Assembly: GCA_034432095.1 (NCBI GenBank)
Contig: DAOUCV010000089.1
Coordinates: 1 to 45,145, forward strand
Reading direction: 5' to 3'
From: DAOUCV01 sp034432095
GTDB lineage: Bacteria > Chloroflexota > Dehalococcoidia > Dehalococcoidales > UBA2162
Length of the DNA: 45,145 nt
Shown here: piece by piece, positions 23,444 to 32,396 of the stretch
How positions within the stretch are numbered: the stretch's first letter is position 1
How the letters are laid out: each line of letters opens with the position of its first letter
Made by a program: the position numbers and the translations under genes
Notes under the pieces: model-generated
What the model was told of the DNA's origin: nothing
The model's input: the letters and a program-made list of their open reading frames with translations, nothing else
Databases searched by the model: none

Positions 23444-24901
23444 TTGAACATCGGGCTATTTATACCGGAGTTAGCTCTGGCAGCCACTGCCATAGTAGTA
23501 ATCGTGCTTGACCTCATTATCCAGCGAAAGAAGGTGCTGGCAATCCTCAGTATCATCGGTCTGGTAGTATCGGCTGGCTTCACCATAGCGATGCGGGGCA
23601 CTTTGGAAGGCATCTTCTATAATAGGCTGGCGGTGGATGGCTTTGCTCTCTTCTTCAAGCTACTCTTCCTGGGGATTGCCGGTATGGTCATCCTGGCCTC
23701 CGCAGACTACGTCTCCAGGTTTGCCCGCTTTAAAGGTGAGTATTATGCGCTGGTGCTTCTGTCGGCTCTGGGCATGATGCTGATGGCCGCCGCCACGGAT
23801 TTAATCTCCATCTATGTTGCTCTGGAGTTGACCAGCGTCTCGCTCTACGTCCTGGCGGGATTCTTGAAGGACCCCAAATCAGCCGAAGCCTCGCTTAAAT
23901 ACCTGTTGCTGGGCGCAATGTCTTCGGCGGTACTGCTCTACGGGATGGCGCTGGTCTTCGGCTCCACCGGTAAAACACAGCTAGCTGAGATTGCCCACTC
24001 TGTCCAGACACTCTCACTATCAGCTATTTTAGACAGTCCGGCACTTATTCTAGGTATCGTCTTACTTTTAGCTGGCTTCGGCTTCAAGATTGCCGCCGTC
24101 CCCTTCCATATGTGGGTGCCCGATGTCTATGAGGGAGCGCCAACACCAATAGCTGCTTACCTCTCGGTGGGCAGCAAGGCAGCCGGTTTTGCCGTTATCC
24201 TTCGGGTCTTTTACTCCGCCTTCGGACTTCCCGACTGGCTGAGCCTGGACTGGGGCATTGTCTTTGCCGTGCTGGCCACTATCGGCATGTTCCTGGGTAA
24301 TATAACCGCCCTCCCCCAGACCAATATCAAGCGTATGCTGGGCTACTCCAGCATCGCCCAGGCTGGCTACCTTATGGTAGGACTGGCTACCATGGGGGTC
24401 TCCCCAGCCACCGATGTTGCGGGTCAGAGCGGCGTTCTCTTCTTCCTAGCTGGCTACGCACTTACCAATCTGGGAGCCTTCACTGCCATTATCGCTATCT
24501 CGAATAAACTCGATAGCGACCTTATTCAGGACTATTCCGGCATGATTAAACGGGCGCCACTGCTGACTTTAGCCCTGAGCCTGTGTCTCATTTCTCTCAT
24601 CGGTATGCCACCGGCTGTCGGCTTTATGGCTAAATTTTACATCTTCCGAGGCGCCGTGCAGCATGGTCTACTGTGGCTGGTCATCATTGCCGTGCTCAAC
24701 AGTGTCATCTCCGCCTACTATTACCTGCGGGTGGTGAAGGTGATGTGGTTTGGTAAGCCAGCTTCGGAAGAAAAGGTGCCCTCTTCCGGAGCTTTAAGGT
24801 TAGCCCTGGCCATCTCCTGCCTGGGAGTGCTACTTCTCGGCATTATCCCCGGCTATATCATGAACCTAGCCGAGGCTGCCGCCCGGATGCTGGGGTTCTA
24901 A
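23444..24901 (+). CDS. nuoN: Complex I subunit NuoN
   Basis: The third antiporter-like pump, 485 residues, has KIAAVPFHMWVPDVYEGAPT near 218 and NIKRMLGYSSIAQAGYLMVG near 295. The TTG start follows GAGGAG. It is the last nuo gene. No nuoE, nuoF or nuoG lies before nuoA or after nuoN. It converges with sbcD, leaving a 40-bp gap without a clear terminator. Confidence 0.96.
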   Translation: MNIGLFIPELALAATAIVVIVLDLIIQRKKVLAILSIIGLVVSAGFTIAMRGTLEGIFYNRLAVDGFALFFKLLFLGIAGMVILASADYVSRFARFKGEYYALVLLSALGMMLMAAATDLISIYVALELTSVSLYVLAGFLKDPKSAEASLKYLLLGAMSSAVLLYGMALVFGSTGKTQLAEIAHSVQTLSLSAILDSPALILGIVLLLAGFGFKIAAVPFHMWVPDVYEGAPTPIAAYLSVGSKAAGFAVILRVFYSAFGLPDWLSLDWGIVFAVLATIGMFLGNITALPQTNIKRMLGYSSIAQAGYLMVGLATMGVSPATDVAGQSGVLFFLAGYALTNLGAFTAIIAISNKLDSDLIQDYSGMIKRAPLLTLALSLCLISLIGMPPAVGFMAKFYIFRGAVQHGLLWLVIIAVLNSVISAYYYLRVVKVMWFGKPASEEKVPSSGALRLALAISCLGVLLLGIIPGYIMNLAEAAARMLGF

Positions 24902-24941
24902 AATAAGGGGAAGAAATTAAAAAAGGAGCAAAACGCCCCTC

Positions 24942-26180
24942 TCAGACTTCCTTTTCTATTCCCTCCCCCTGAATAAGTCTCTCCCCGTATTCCAGCAAAA
25001 CCTTGGCTCGTTCGGAGGGATAGTTTGCTTCCAGGTAGGTCTTCAGTGCTTCGAGGGGGGGTATTTCTTCGGCGGCTGTCTTCCCCAGCCTCAACCGAGC
25101 TTCTCTCCTGACTTCCCTAGCTATGGTGAAGTAGTGAGCCTCTTTTAGCGCATCCCTGATGGCGTTGTCCCTGATTTGACCTTCAAGTTCCGCCGGCAGG
25201 CTCATTTGAAGCCTTACTATAGCATTCCTGACCCTATCTGGACGAATGGCGCTAAGGATGGTTGCCGTCGGGTCGGCGTCCCCTTCATCAATATTGATAT
25301 TAATGGTATGAAAGGGGCGCCCGACCACCGGATGAAACTCAAAGGTAACCCGCCTGCCACCCGTTGACTTACCCGACCCGATTTCGACCAGATAAAACCC
25401 TTTTTCGTCTTCTTCTTCACCGAAATCCACCCGTTCGAGGCTCCCGGCATAGACAGCGGGAGGATTTTCCGACAGGACTTGGTGCTTGTGAACGTGTCCT
25501 AAGGCAATATAGTCAAAAGCCGGATTGACGATATTACCCTGCAACAAAAAGTGCTCCTGCCCTATCGCCATCAGCCTCTCCGAGCCTACCGTGGCGGTAT
25601 CCACCCCCACGTGTGCCGCCAGTATCGAGGGCAAAGCAGGGTCAAGCTTCGAGACATGCGCCGTAATAATATTGGTCAATACCCCCTGCATTCTCTCGTT
25701 CAACTGTTCAAAGTTAAGGTTTTTGGTCTCCTCTCTGCTCAATAGGGTACTGCGTCTCAGCCAGGGTAGAGAGGCAATTTGAACAACGCCACTCTTGGTC
25801 CCAATACGGTAGATGTCGGGACGGTTAGAGACAGAGACATTACTGACCGCCAAGGTATGGAAGATTTCCAGGGTGGTAGCTTTGCCGATGGCGTTAGGCA
25901 GGTCATGGTTGCCAGTAAGGAGGAAGACAGGGATACCGCTGGTGGAGAGCCGGTTGATGCGCCGGGCAAACTCGCGCTGGTGGGTCTGGCTCGGTTCACG
26001 ACTCTTATAGGCATCGCCGCAGAATAGGACAAGGTCAACCCTGTTCTCCAGGGCATAGTCCACCACCTGGTCAAGAGCAGACAGGAAGTCAAAAAGCCGT
26101 GAGGATATCCCCGTAGCCGGGTCAATGCGCCCGTAGGTCTCTACACCTAAATGAAGGTCAGCAAAGTGGAGGATTTTCAA
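24942..26180 (-). CDS. sbcD: Mre11/SbcD-type DNA repair exonuclease
   Basis: Calcineurin-like phosphoesterase of the Mre11/SbcD family, which trims DNA ends and hairpins with the SbcC/Rad50 ATPase. The 412-residue protein has the motifs HFADLHLG, LVLFCGDAYKS, LLTGNHDLP, ILAAHVGVD and ALGHVHKHQV, giving all metal ligands. The start is placed at TTG 26180, where K-I-L-H-F-A-D follows at once; an earlier in-frame start would translate a repeat copy. The GGGGG serving as ribosome-binding site belongs to that repeat. No sbcC/rad50 gene is adjacent or anywhere in the window, which is unusual. Confidence 0.92.
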   Translation of the reverse strand: MKILHFADLHLGVETYGRIDPATGISSRLFDFLSALDQVVDYALENRVDLVLFCGDAYKSREPSQTHQREFARRINRLSTSGIPVFLLTGNHDLPNAIGKATTLEIFHTLAVSNVSVSNRPDIYRIGTKSGVVQIASLPWLRRSTLLSREETKNLNFEQLNERMQGVLTNIITAHVSKLDPALPSILAAHVGVDTATVGSERLMAIGQEHFLLQGNIVNPAFDYIALGHVHKHQVLSENPPAVYAGSLERVDFGEEEDEKGFYLVEIGSGKSTGGRRVTFEFHPVVGRPFHTININIDEGDADPTATILSAIRPDRVRNAIVRLQMSLPAELEGQIRDNAIRDALKEAHYFTIAREVRREARLRLGKTAAEEIPPLEALKTYLEANYPSERAKVLLEYGERLIQGEGIEKEV

Positions 26181-26262
26181 CCCCGTCCCCCTTAATTCCC
26201 TTCCCCTTAACAAGGGAAGGGGGAGAATTTTACAAGAGAAGGGAAGTTTCCCTTAGACTCCC
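26178..26262 (+). repeat. Modular palindromic repeat, copy 9 (head, B, C)
   Basis: Head CAACCCCGTCCCCC, module B around 26198-26223 (CCCTTCCCC...GGGAAGGGGG) and an imperfect module C at 26234-26254 (AAGAGAAGGGAAGTTTCCCTT). The module covers the stop codon of glyS and, on its other side, the ribosome-binding region of sbcD. Confidence 0.85.
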
Positions 26263-27635
26263 TGCTTTTTACCCTCTTCCAACCAAATGCTGCCACCGGG
26301 TGGCAGGACAAATAGAGGTTCGCCGGCGAGCTTGGCGGTGAGAGTTTTTACAAGTTCGGCTCGGGGTAGCCTGATTTGGTTCATGCTGTCTCGCTCGCGG
26401 ATAGTTACCTGATTGTCTTCAAGAGACTGGAAGTCCACGGTGACGCAGAAAGGGGTGCCAATCTCGTCCTGACGCCGGTAACGGCGACCGATGCTCTGGG
26501 CATCGTCATAGCTTACCATCCAGTATTTACGTAGTTCGGCATAAACATCCTTTGCCATCTCTACTAATGGCTCACGCCGGCTCAGGGGCAATACCGCTAC
26601 CTTGATCGGGGCTAAAGACGGGTGGAAATGAAGCACCACCCTTATCTCATCCTTATCGGGCTCTTCATCGTAGGCATCACAGAGGAAAGCCAGCAACGGG
26701 CGGTCTACCCCCGCCGATGGCTCGATGACATAAGGGATAATGTGCTCTTTAGTCTCCTCATCAAAGTAGCTCAGGTCTTTACCGCTGAACCTGGCGTGCT
26801 GAGTAAGGTCGAAGTCACCTCGATTGGCAATACCTTCCATCTCAGCCCAGCCCATAGGAAACAGGTACTCAATGTCAACCGTCCTCCGCGAGTAGTGGGA
26901 TAATTCCTCTCTCCCGTGCTCCCGAAAGCGGAGGTTCTCCTTTTTGATGCCCAGCTTGATATACCAGTTGAGGCGCTCCTCAAGCCAGTAGTCAAACCAT
27001 TTCTCCTCGGTTCCCGGTTTAACAAAGTACTCAATCTCCATCTGTTCAAATTCACGGCTGCGGAAGACAAAATTGCCGGTGGTAATCTCGTTGCGGAAGG
27101 CTTTACCAATCTGGGCAATGCCGAAGGGCAGCCTTTTTCTCGTGGTATTAACCACATTCGGAAAGTTAACGAACATTCCCTGAGCTGTCTCCGGCCGCAG
27201 ATAGACCACGCTGGCATCACTCTCGACCGGCCCCATAAATGTCTTGAACATCAGGTTGAACAGGCGCGGCTGAGTCAATTCGCCACCGCAGGAAGGGCAA
27301 CGGTCGCCTTTAAGCTCATCCTGCCGCCAGCGCAGGTGACACCCCTTGCACTCTACCAAGGCATCAGTAAATCCCTCCAGATGTCCGCTGGCTGCCCAGG
27401 TCTTGGGGTGCATCATAATACTGGTGTCAAGACCCACCATATCGTCTCTCTCCTGAACCATAGCTCGCCACCATGCTTCCTTGACATTCCGTTTCAGTTC
27501 TACACCCAGAGGTCCATAGTCCCAGCAACTCTGAAGCCCGCCGTAGATTTCACTGCTGGGGAAAATGAAACCCCGCCGCCGGGAGAGAGAGACGATCTTT
27601 TCCATATCCACTTTAGCTGGTTTCCCTGCTGTCAC
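26253..27635 (-). CDS. glyS: Glycyl-tRNA synthetase (single-chain, alpha2 type)
   Basis: Charges tRNA-Gly with glycine. The 460-residue protein is the archaeal/eukaryotic-type dimeric enzyme and not the bacterial alpha2beta2 form. It has RRGFIFPSSEIYGG near 20, a zinc module CKGCHLRW...CPSCGGEL, motif 2 IAQIGKAFRNEITTGNFVFR and a C-terminal anticodon-binding domain with VRVVL-like strands and PFCVTVDFQSLED. The start is GTG 27635, because AAGGAG lies five bases upstream; the longer frame from 27713 adds 26 unrelated residues. The ribosome-binding site overlaps the stop of the membrane protein gene, so the two are coupled. Confidence 0.96.
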   Translation of the reverse strand: MTAGKPAKVDMEKIVSLSRRRGFIFPSSEIYGGLQSCWDYGPLGVELKRNVKEAWWRAMVQERDDMVGLDTSIMMHPKTWAASGHLEGFTDALVECKGCHLRWRQDELKGDRCPSCGGELTQPRLFNLMFKTFMGPVESDASVVYLRPETAQGMFVNFPNVVNTTRKRLPFGIAQIGKAFRNEITTGNFVFRSREFEQMEIEYFVKPGTEEKWFDYWLEERLNWYIKLGIKKENLRFREHGREELSHYSRRTVDIEYLFPMGWAEMEGIANRGDFDLTQHARFSGKDLSYFDEETKEHIIPYVIEPSAGVDRPLLAFLCDAYDEEPDKDEIRVVLHFHPSLAPIKVAVLPLSRREPLVEMAKDVYAELRKYWMVSYDDAQSIGRRYRRQDEIGTPFCVTVDFQSLEDNQVTIRERDSMNQIRLPRAELVKTLTAKLAGEPLFVLPPGGSIWLEEGKKQGV

Positions 27636-27639
27636 TATA

Positions 27640-28149
27640 TCACTCCTTACTAACTCTCTGACCCTGTCGCACGGCTTGGCTAAACAGGATGCCCAGAATA
27701 ATGCCGCCGACAACCATTACTAGCAGAGCAAAAACCCACAGAGGCAGAAGATGAATCTGGTACGAATTGTAGCTGAAAATATCGAGTATTGCAAAGCCGA
27801 GAATGATTTGAGGCAGGGTAATCATGTTGCCCATAAGCACTATGATTCTTTCCAGCCTTATCCCCGTGCGCTCCGGCGGTATATACAGACCAGCCAGCCG
27901 GGCTATTCCCCAGGTAATAGCTCCCGCCAGCAGGGTAAGAAAAAGCTGTGGCACCAGCATCCACAGGACTATGTTGCTCCGGCTCAACCATTTATCGGGC
28001 GAGCCGTCTTTGAAATGATAGGCTACCTCAGCCGGCAACCGGGGATAGAAAAAAGCGCAGAGAAGCACTGATAAGAGAAGGATAGCAACAGGTAATATGA
28101 TATAGCTCAAGCGAAAGGCAAAAGTCGTCCCCGTGGTGGTCTTTTTCAT
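27640..28149 (-). CDS. DUF1648-like four-helix membrane protein
   Basis: The 169-residue protein has hydrophobic segments at about 13-32, 61-84, 105-124 and 136-157. After helix 1, the external loop YPRLPAEVAYHFKDGSPDKW is the recognisable DUF1648 motif (LP-V-HF---G-PD-W). Members occur in SdpI-type immunity proteins and in many uncharacterised membrane proteins, and this one lacks the extra helices of full SdpI. It is immediately upstream of glyS and ends within the glyS ribosome-binding site. Its function is unknown. Confidence 0.8.
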   Translation of the reverse strand: MKKTTTGTTFAFRLSYIILPVAILLLSVLLCAFFYPRLPAEVAYHFKDGSPDKWLSRSNIVLWMLVPQLFLTLLAGAITWGIARLAGLYIPPERTGIRLERIIVLMGNMITLPQIILGFAILDIFSYNSYQIHLLPLWVFALLVMVVGGIILGILFSQAVRQGQRVSKE

Positions 28150-28173
28150 TACCTAGAAATTAACAGCTTTGAC

Positions 28174-28202
28174 TTGAGATGTCAAAGACAGTGTGTTAAT
28201 AT
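28174..28202 (+). promoter_or_regulatory. Candidate promoter and inverted repeat upstream of purC
   Basis: TTGAGA (28174-28179), a 17-base spacer and TAATAT (28197-28202). The -35 box lies between the arms of a perfect inverted repeat CTTTGAC (28167-28173) / GTCAAAG (28181-28187), which could be a repressor site. The two hexamers are only moderate matches. Confidence 0.45.
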
Positions 28203-28225
28203 TATTATACGGAGTTTAGCAGACG

Positions 28226-29143
28226 ATGACTACTGAGCAATCAATCTTGATAAACACCAGTCTGCCTCTGCCATTATTCATCCGTGGTAAGGTGCGGGAC
28301 AGCTACACGCTGGATGAGCGGCTGCTCATTATCGCCACCGACCGGATCTCAGCCTTCGATTCAGTCCTGCCCTCGGGCATTCCTGATAAAGGGCGAGTGC
28401 TTAATCAGCTCTCCGCCTTCTGGTTTGAAAAGACAAAAAATCTAGTCCCAAACCATGTGATAGAAATAATCGATGACCCTCATTCTCTTGACGCCTATCT
28501 TCCTGCCAAAAGCCGGTTCCTCTACCCTCCTTACCTGGCGGGACGCTCTATGGTTGTTAAGAAGGTAAAACGCATCCCGGTTGAATGTGTGGTGCATGGT
28601 TACCTCTCCGGCTCAGCCTGGGCAGAATACCAGCAATCTGGTACTATATCGGGGCTTGCCATGCCCAGCGGTCTGTTGGAAAGCCAAGAACTGCCCGAAC
28701 CTTTATTTACCCCCACCACCAAGGCAGAAACCGGTCATGACCAGCGTATGACCATGGATGAGATAAAGAGGCTGGTGGGCGAATCTCTGGCTGAAGAGAT
28801 AAGAGAGAAAAGCCTGGCTATTTATGGCTATGCCCGCAAGTACGCCCTGACCAAAGGCATCATCATCGCCGACACCAAGATGGAGTTTGGGCTGGACAAC
28901 GGCAAGCTCATCCTTATTGATGAACTGCTGACCCCGGACTCGTCTCGGTTCTGGGACGCCAAGCAATACAAGGTCGGACAACCCCAACCCAGCTACGATA
29001 AACAGCTGGTCCGCGACTGGCTTGTTCAGTCAGGCTGGAACAAGGAACCCCCCGCTCCCCCGCTACCCCCGGAGGTCATTGAAGCCACTTCCAGCAGATA
29101 CCGGGAGGCCTACGAGAAGCTGACGGGGAAGAAACTAAAGTAA
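28226..29143 (+). CDS. purC: Phosphoribosylaminoimidazole-succinocarboxamide synthase
   Basis: PurC (SAICAR synthetase) joins aspartate to CAIR with ATP in purine synthesis. The 305-residue protein is the longer form found in yeast and many bacteria. It has the ATP-binding start RGKVRDSYTLDERLLIIATD, DRISAFDSVLPSGIPDKG, VECVVHGYLSGSAWAEYQ and the IADTKMEFG block with LIDELLTPDSSRFWD. No other purine gene is adjacent. Its 3' end overlaps hisB (opposite strand) by nine bases. Confidence 0.97.
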   Translation: MTTEQSILINTSLPLPLFIRGKVRDSYTLDERLLIIATDRISAFDSVLPSGIPDKGRVLNQLSAFWFEKTKNLVPNHVIEIIDDPHSLDAYLPAKSRFLYPPYLAGRSMVVKKVKRIPVECVVHGYLSGSAWAEYQQSGTISGLAMPSGLLESQELPEPLFTPTTKAETGHDQRMTMDEIKRLVGESLAEEIREKSLAIYGYARKYALTKGIIIADTKMEFGLDNGKLILIDELLTPDSSRFWDAKQYKVGQPQPSYDKQLVRDWLVQSGWNKEPPAPPLPPEVIEATSSRYREAYEKLTGKKLK

Positions 29144-29719
29144 TCCCTTAGTGCTGGGTAGCCTGCCAGAGGTACGCTCGTCAACTCTGGTTGCCATATC
29201 CAGGGCTCTGCCCAGAGCCTTAAACAGCGCCTCCGCTTTGTGATGGTCGTTGGTGCCGTAAAGCACCCGGGCATGGAGGTTAATTCTAGCTTCAACGGCG
29301 AGCGACTCAAGAAAGTGGCGGATTAGGTCAGTGGCAAAGCCAGCCATATCATTCCCACTAAAGGACAGCTCCAATTGGGTATAAGCGCGCCCGCTGAAGT
29401 CCACGGCCACCATTGCCAGGGCATCATCCATCGGCACCGTAGCATCAGCCATACGGACGATACCCTGTTTCTCCCCCAGGGCTTGAGCAAAGGCTCTGCC
29501 CAGACAAATAGCCACATCTTCTATCAAGTGATGCTGGTCATCTCCGGTGGCTGAGAGCCTCAGGTCAAATCTGCCATGCTGAACCACCTGAGACAGGAGG
29601 TGGTCAAACATCTTAATCCCGGTGCTTATTTCCCACTTGCCACTACCGTCAAGACTAAGTTCCAGGCTGACATTTGTTTCCCTCGTCTTCCGCTCGATAG
29701 CAGCTGTTCTCATGTCCAT
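29135..29719 (-). CDS. hisB: Imidazoleglycerol-phosphate dehydratase
   Basis: HisB removes water from imidazole glycerol phosphate (step 6 of histidine synthesis). It has the three manganese-binding histidine clusters: FDHLLSQVVQHGRFDL, HHLIEDVAICLG and NDHHKAEALFKALG. The start is set at ATG 29719, giving 194 residues, the usual length. A GGGGGAG lies just before it, so the next ATG two codons on is also possible. It lacks the HisN phosphatase domain of enterobacterial HisB. It is the last gene of the his set here. Confidence 0.95.
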   Translation of the reverse strand: MDMRTAAIERKTRETNVSLELSLDGSGKWEISTGIKMFDHLLSQVVQHGRFDLRLSATGDDQHHLIEDVAICLGRAFAQALGEKQGIVRMADATVPMDDALAMVAVDFSGRAYTQLELSFSGNDMAGFATDLIRHFLESLAVEARINLHARVLYGTNDHHKAEALFKALGRALDMATRVDERTSGRLPSTKGLL

Positions 29720-29751
29720 CGGCTCCCCCATTCTGCAGTTTAACACATTTC

Positions 29752-29891
29752 CGCCTAAAGATGTCTTATACCTGACCCTCTTAATCCCCCTCTCTTACTT
29801 TACTTACATCCCCCTCCCTATCAAGCGAAAAGGGTCAGGGGATTCCCAGACAAATCTAAGATTTTTCTGGGTGCCTCAAGGGGATGGGTTA
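29752..29891 (-). repeat. Modular palindromic repeat, copy 10 (degenerate B, A, head; inverted)
   Basis: On the minus strand: head TAACCCATCCCC, module A at 29845-29871 with a single arm mismatch (CAGACAAATC...), and a decayed B region. It separates hisB from hisC. Its 3' edge is within the hisC stop region. Confidence 0.8.
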
Positions 29892-30986
29892 CTAAAAGAA
29901 TTCCTTTTCTATATTTCTTAATGCCTTTATCAGGGCATCGGTGTGCTCCGGCTTACCCACGCTGATGCGGAGGCAATTCCGCAGACGTGGCTCCTCAAAG
30001 TAGCGAACCAGTATGCCCTTCGCCTGCAACTTTTGCCTGAGCTCTTTGGCATCGACCTTCTGCACCAAGCAGAGGATAAAATTTGCCTGCGAAGGGAAAG
30101 GCTTTAACCACTCAATCTTTTTCAACTCCTCAAAAAGCCTCTCTCTCTCATCAATTATCGCTTTCACTGCGCCCGCAAGATAATCAATGTCTTTGAGTGA
30201 TTCCTCAACCGCCACCAGAGCCGCGACATTAACATTATACGGTATCTTGATTCTCAGCAAATACTCAGCTATTTTAGGAGGGAAAAGACCGTAACCAACC
30301 CTCAAGCCAGCCAACCCCGCCCACTTGCTGAAGGTGCGTAGCACCATAAGGTTATCATATTGGCTTAACAACGGGACCACCGTCTGCCGGCTGAACTCAT
30401 AGTATGCCTCATCAACCAGCACCGGCAAACCGGTATCCAATATCTCCAGAATATCCCGAAGGGGGGTCAGGTTCCCGGTAGGGGCATTGGGATTAGCCAG
30501 AAATATGATTTTTGTTTTTTTAGTTAGGGCGGCTTTTATGGCACCGATATCTATAGCAAAATTATCATCCCTGGGCACCTCAACTGGAGTGCCACCGCAC
30601 AGCTCGGTGCTAAAACGATAGAGGCCAAAGGTGGGAACACAATTAATTACCTCATCACCTTTGCTGACAAATAGCCGTAAAACGAGGTCTATTAGTTGGT
30701 TGCTGCCCGAACCAGCCACGATATGCTCAGCCCCAACACCGCTATACCCTTCCAGTAGCTTTCGGAGCCTGTTTTGTCCATTATCAGGGTAGATATTAAG
30801 GTACGGATATGATGAAAGCGCCCGGCTTACTTTTGGCGAGCACCCATAGGGATTCTCATTGGCATCAAGCTTGATAATATCCTCCATGGGCACCTCAGTC
30901 TTCCCCTTCAGTGTCTCTGGGGATGTATGAGCCGAGTAGCCACCAAAATTAGTCAAGTCAGGTCGTATATATTTTTCTATACCCAT
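29892..30986 (-). CDS. hisC: Histidinol-phosphate aminotransferase
   Basis: A PLP-dependent class I/II aminotransferase converting imidazole acetol phosphate to histidinol phosphate. The 364-residue protein contains DANENPYGCSP near 41, NPNAPTGN near 165, the FSKWAGLAGLRVGYG block with the PLP-binding Lys near 221, and LRISVGKPEHTDAL at the end. It begins at ATG two bases after the hisD stop, so the two genes are one unit. There is no sign of frame disruption. Confidence 0.96.
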   Translation of the reverse strand: MGIEKYIRPDLTNFGGYSAHTSPETLKGKTEVPMEDIIKLDANENPYGCSPKVSRALSSYPYLNIYPDNGQNRLRKLLEGYSGVGAEHIVAGSGSNQLIDLVLRLFVSKGDEVINCVPTFGLYRFSTELCGGTPVEVPRDDNFAIDIGAIKAALTKKTKIIFLANPNAPTGNLTPLRDILEILDTGLPVLVDEAYYEFSRQTVVPLLSQYDNLMVLRTFSKWAGLAGLRVGYGLFPPKIAEYLLRIKIPYNVNVAALVAVEESLKDIDYLAGAVKAIIDERERLFEELKKIEWLKPFPSQANFILCLVQKVDAKELRQKLQAKGILVRYFEEPRLRNCLRISVGKPEHTDALIKALRNIEKEFF

Positions 30987-30988
30987 CT

Positions 30989-32296
30989 CTACTTTACCTT
31001 CCCGGCTTTTCTGGTAACTCCCCTCAGTCTTAACTCCACGGCGCGGGCATGAGCATCCAGCCCCTCAGCGAGGGCAATGGTGATGGCCACTTTGCCCGCC
31101 AGGGTCATCAAACCCTTACCTACCTTGTTCACGTTGGCGAGCTTCATGAAATCCATTACATTCAGCGGCGAACTGAACCGTGCCGTTCCACCGGTCGGCA
31201 GTACATGTGATGGACCGGAGACATAGTCACTCATCGCTACCGTCGCCTTCTGACCAAAAATGATGCACCCGGCATTGGATAAACGCTCCACATAGGCATC
31301 ACTTTTATCAACCAAGAGACATACATGTTCCGGAGCATAGAGGTTGGTCAGTTCGATTGCTTCATCCATATTCTTGACGGTGACAATAATGCCTCTGTCC
31401 TCAAGCGACTCCCTGATTACCGACTGGCGGGAGAGCGTTTTCATCTGTTTTTCAATTGCCTGGCGAACTTTGTCAGACATACCCCGGGAAGTGGTAATGA
31501 GGATAGAGGGTGACAGGGCACCATGCTCCGCCTGGGCTAAAAGGTCAGCAGCGCAGTACTCAGGATTAGCCGTTTCATCAGCGATAATCACCACCTCAGA
31601 CGGTCCGTAGAGCCCATCAATACCAACTACTCCATAGAGCAGTTTCTTGGCCAGGAGGACGTAAATGTTACCCGGACCGCAGACCTTGTCCACACTGGGA
31701 ATGGACTCGGTGCCAAAGGCTAAGGCAGCTACCGCCTGAGCACCGCCAACCGAAAAAATGCGGTCAACCTGAGCAATATCAGCCGCCACCAATGTTACCG
31801 GCGCAACACCTCCCTGTTTGCCGGGTGGCGTAACCACAATAACCTCCTTGACCCCGGCAACCCTAGCCGGGATAACCGTCATCAGAAGCGATGAAGGGAG
31901 CGGGGCGGTACCACCAGGAACATAGACTCCAACGCGTTCAAGCGGGCGCACCAGCCAGCCCGCGTTGCCGCGCGTGAAAGTGCGGAGCGCACGTTCTCTC
32001 TGCAGCTGGTGGAAGGCGCGTATTCGCTCGGCAGCTAGTTTCAATGCTGAGAGAAGCTCGACATCCACCTGGCGGTAAGCGTCGGTTATCTGTTTTTTAC
32101 TCACCTCCAGAGAGGTTAGTTTGACACCATCGAACTTCAAGGTATAGTCAAAGAGGGCGGCATCCCCTCTGCGACGCACTTCATTGATAATCTGTCTGAC
32201 CGCCTGCTCACGGTCATCAACTTCAAGCGTTGGTTGCGCTGAACCTCGCCTTGATAAGACCAGCTTCGCCTGTTGAAAGCCTTCGATTATTTTCAA
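30989..32296 (-). CDS. hisD: Histidinol dehydrogenase
   Basis: HisD oxidises histidinol to histidine in two NAD-dependent steps. The 435-residue protein has the GGTAPLPSSLLMTVIPA block near 129, the KVCGPGNIYVLLAKK block near 208, and the zinc-site AEHGALSPSILIT and SGPSHVLPTGGTARFSSPL motifs near 255 and 365. The TTG start (32296) has the repeat copy 11 just upstream. This is the third gene of the his set. Confidence 0.97.
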   Translation of the reverse strand: MKIIEGFQQAKLVLSRRGSAQPTLEVDDREQAVRQIINEVRRRGDAALFDYTLKFDGVKLTSLEVSKKQITDAYRQVDVELLSALKLAAERIRAFHQLQRERALRTFTRGNAGWLVRPLERVGVYVPGGTAPLPSSLLMTVIPARVAGVKEVIVVTPPGKQGGVAPVTLVAADIAQVDRIFSVGGAQAVAALAFGTESIPSVDKVCGPGNIYVLLAKKLLYGVVGIDGLYGPSEVVIIADETANPEYCAADLLAQAEHGALSPSILITTSRGMSDKVRQAIEKQMKTLSRQSVIRESLEDRGIIVTVKNMDEAIELTNLYAPEHVCLLVDKSDAYVERLSNAGCIIFGQKATVAMSDYVSGPSHVLPTGGTARFSSPLNVMDFMKLANVNKVGKGLMTLAGKVAITIALAEGLDAHARAVELRLRGVTRKAGKVK

Positions 32297-32298
32297 TT

Positions 32299-32390
32299 TA
32301 ACCCTATTCCCTTTATTCCCTTCCCCCTTGCTAAGGGGAAGGGAAAGTGTTTATAAAAGGGGGGTTGTCCCTCTTTTACCCCCTTCGCAC
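32299..32390 (+). repeat. Modular palindromic repeat, copy 11 (head, B, C)
   Basis: Head TAACCCTATTCCC, module B at 32318-32343 (CCCTTCCCCC...GGGGAAGGG) and a C-like hairpin at about 32355-32376 (AAAAGGGGGGTTGTCCCTCTTT). It occupies the gap between hisG and hisD. Confidence 0.82.
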
Positions 32391-32396
32391 TTTCCC

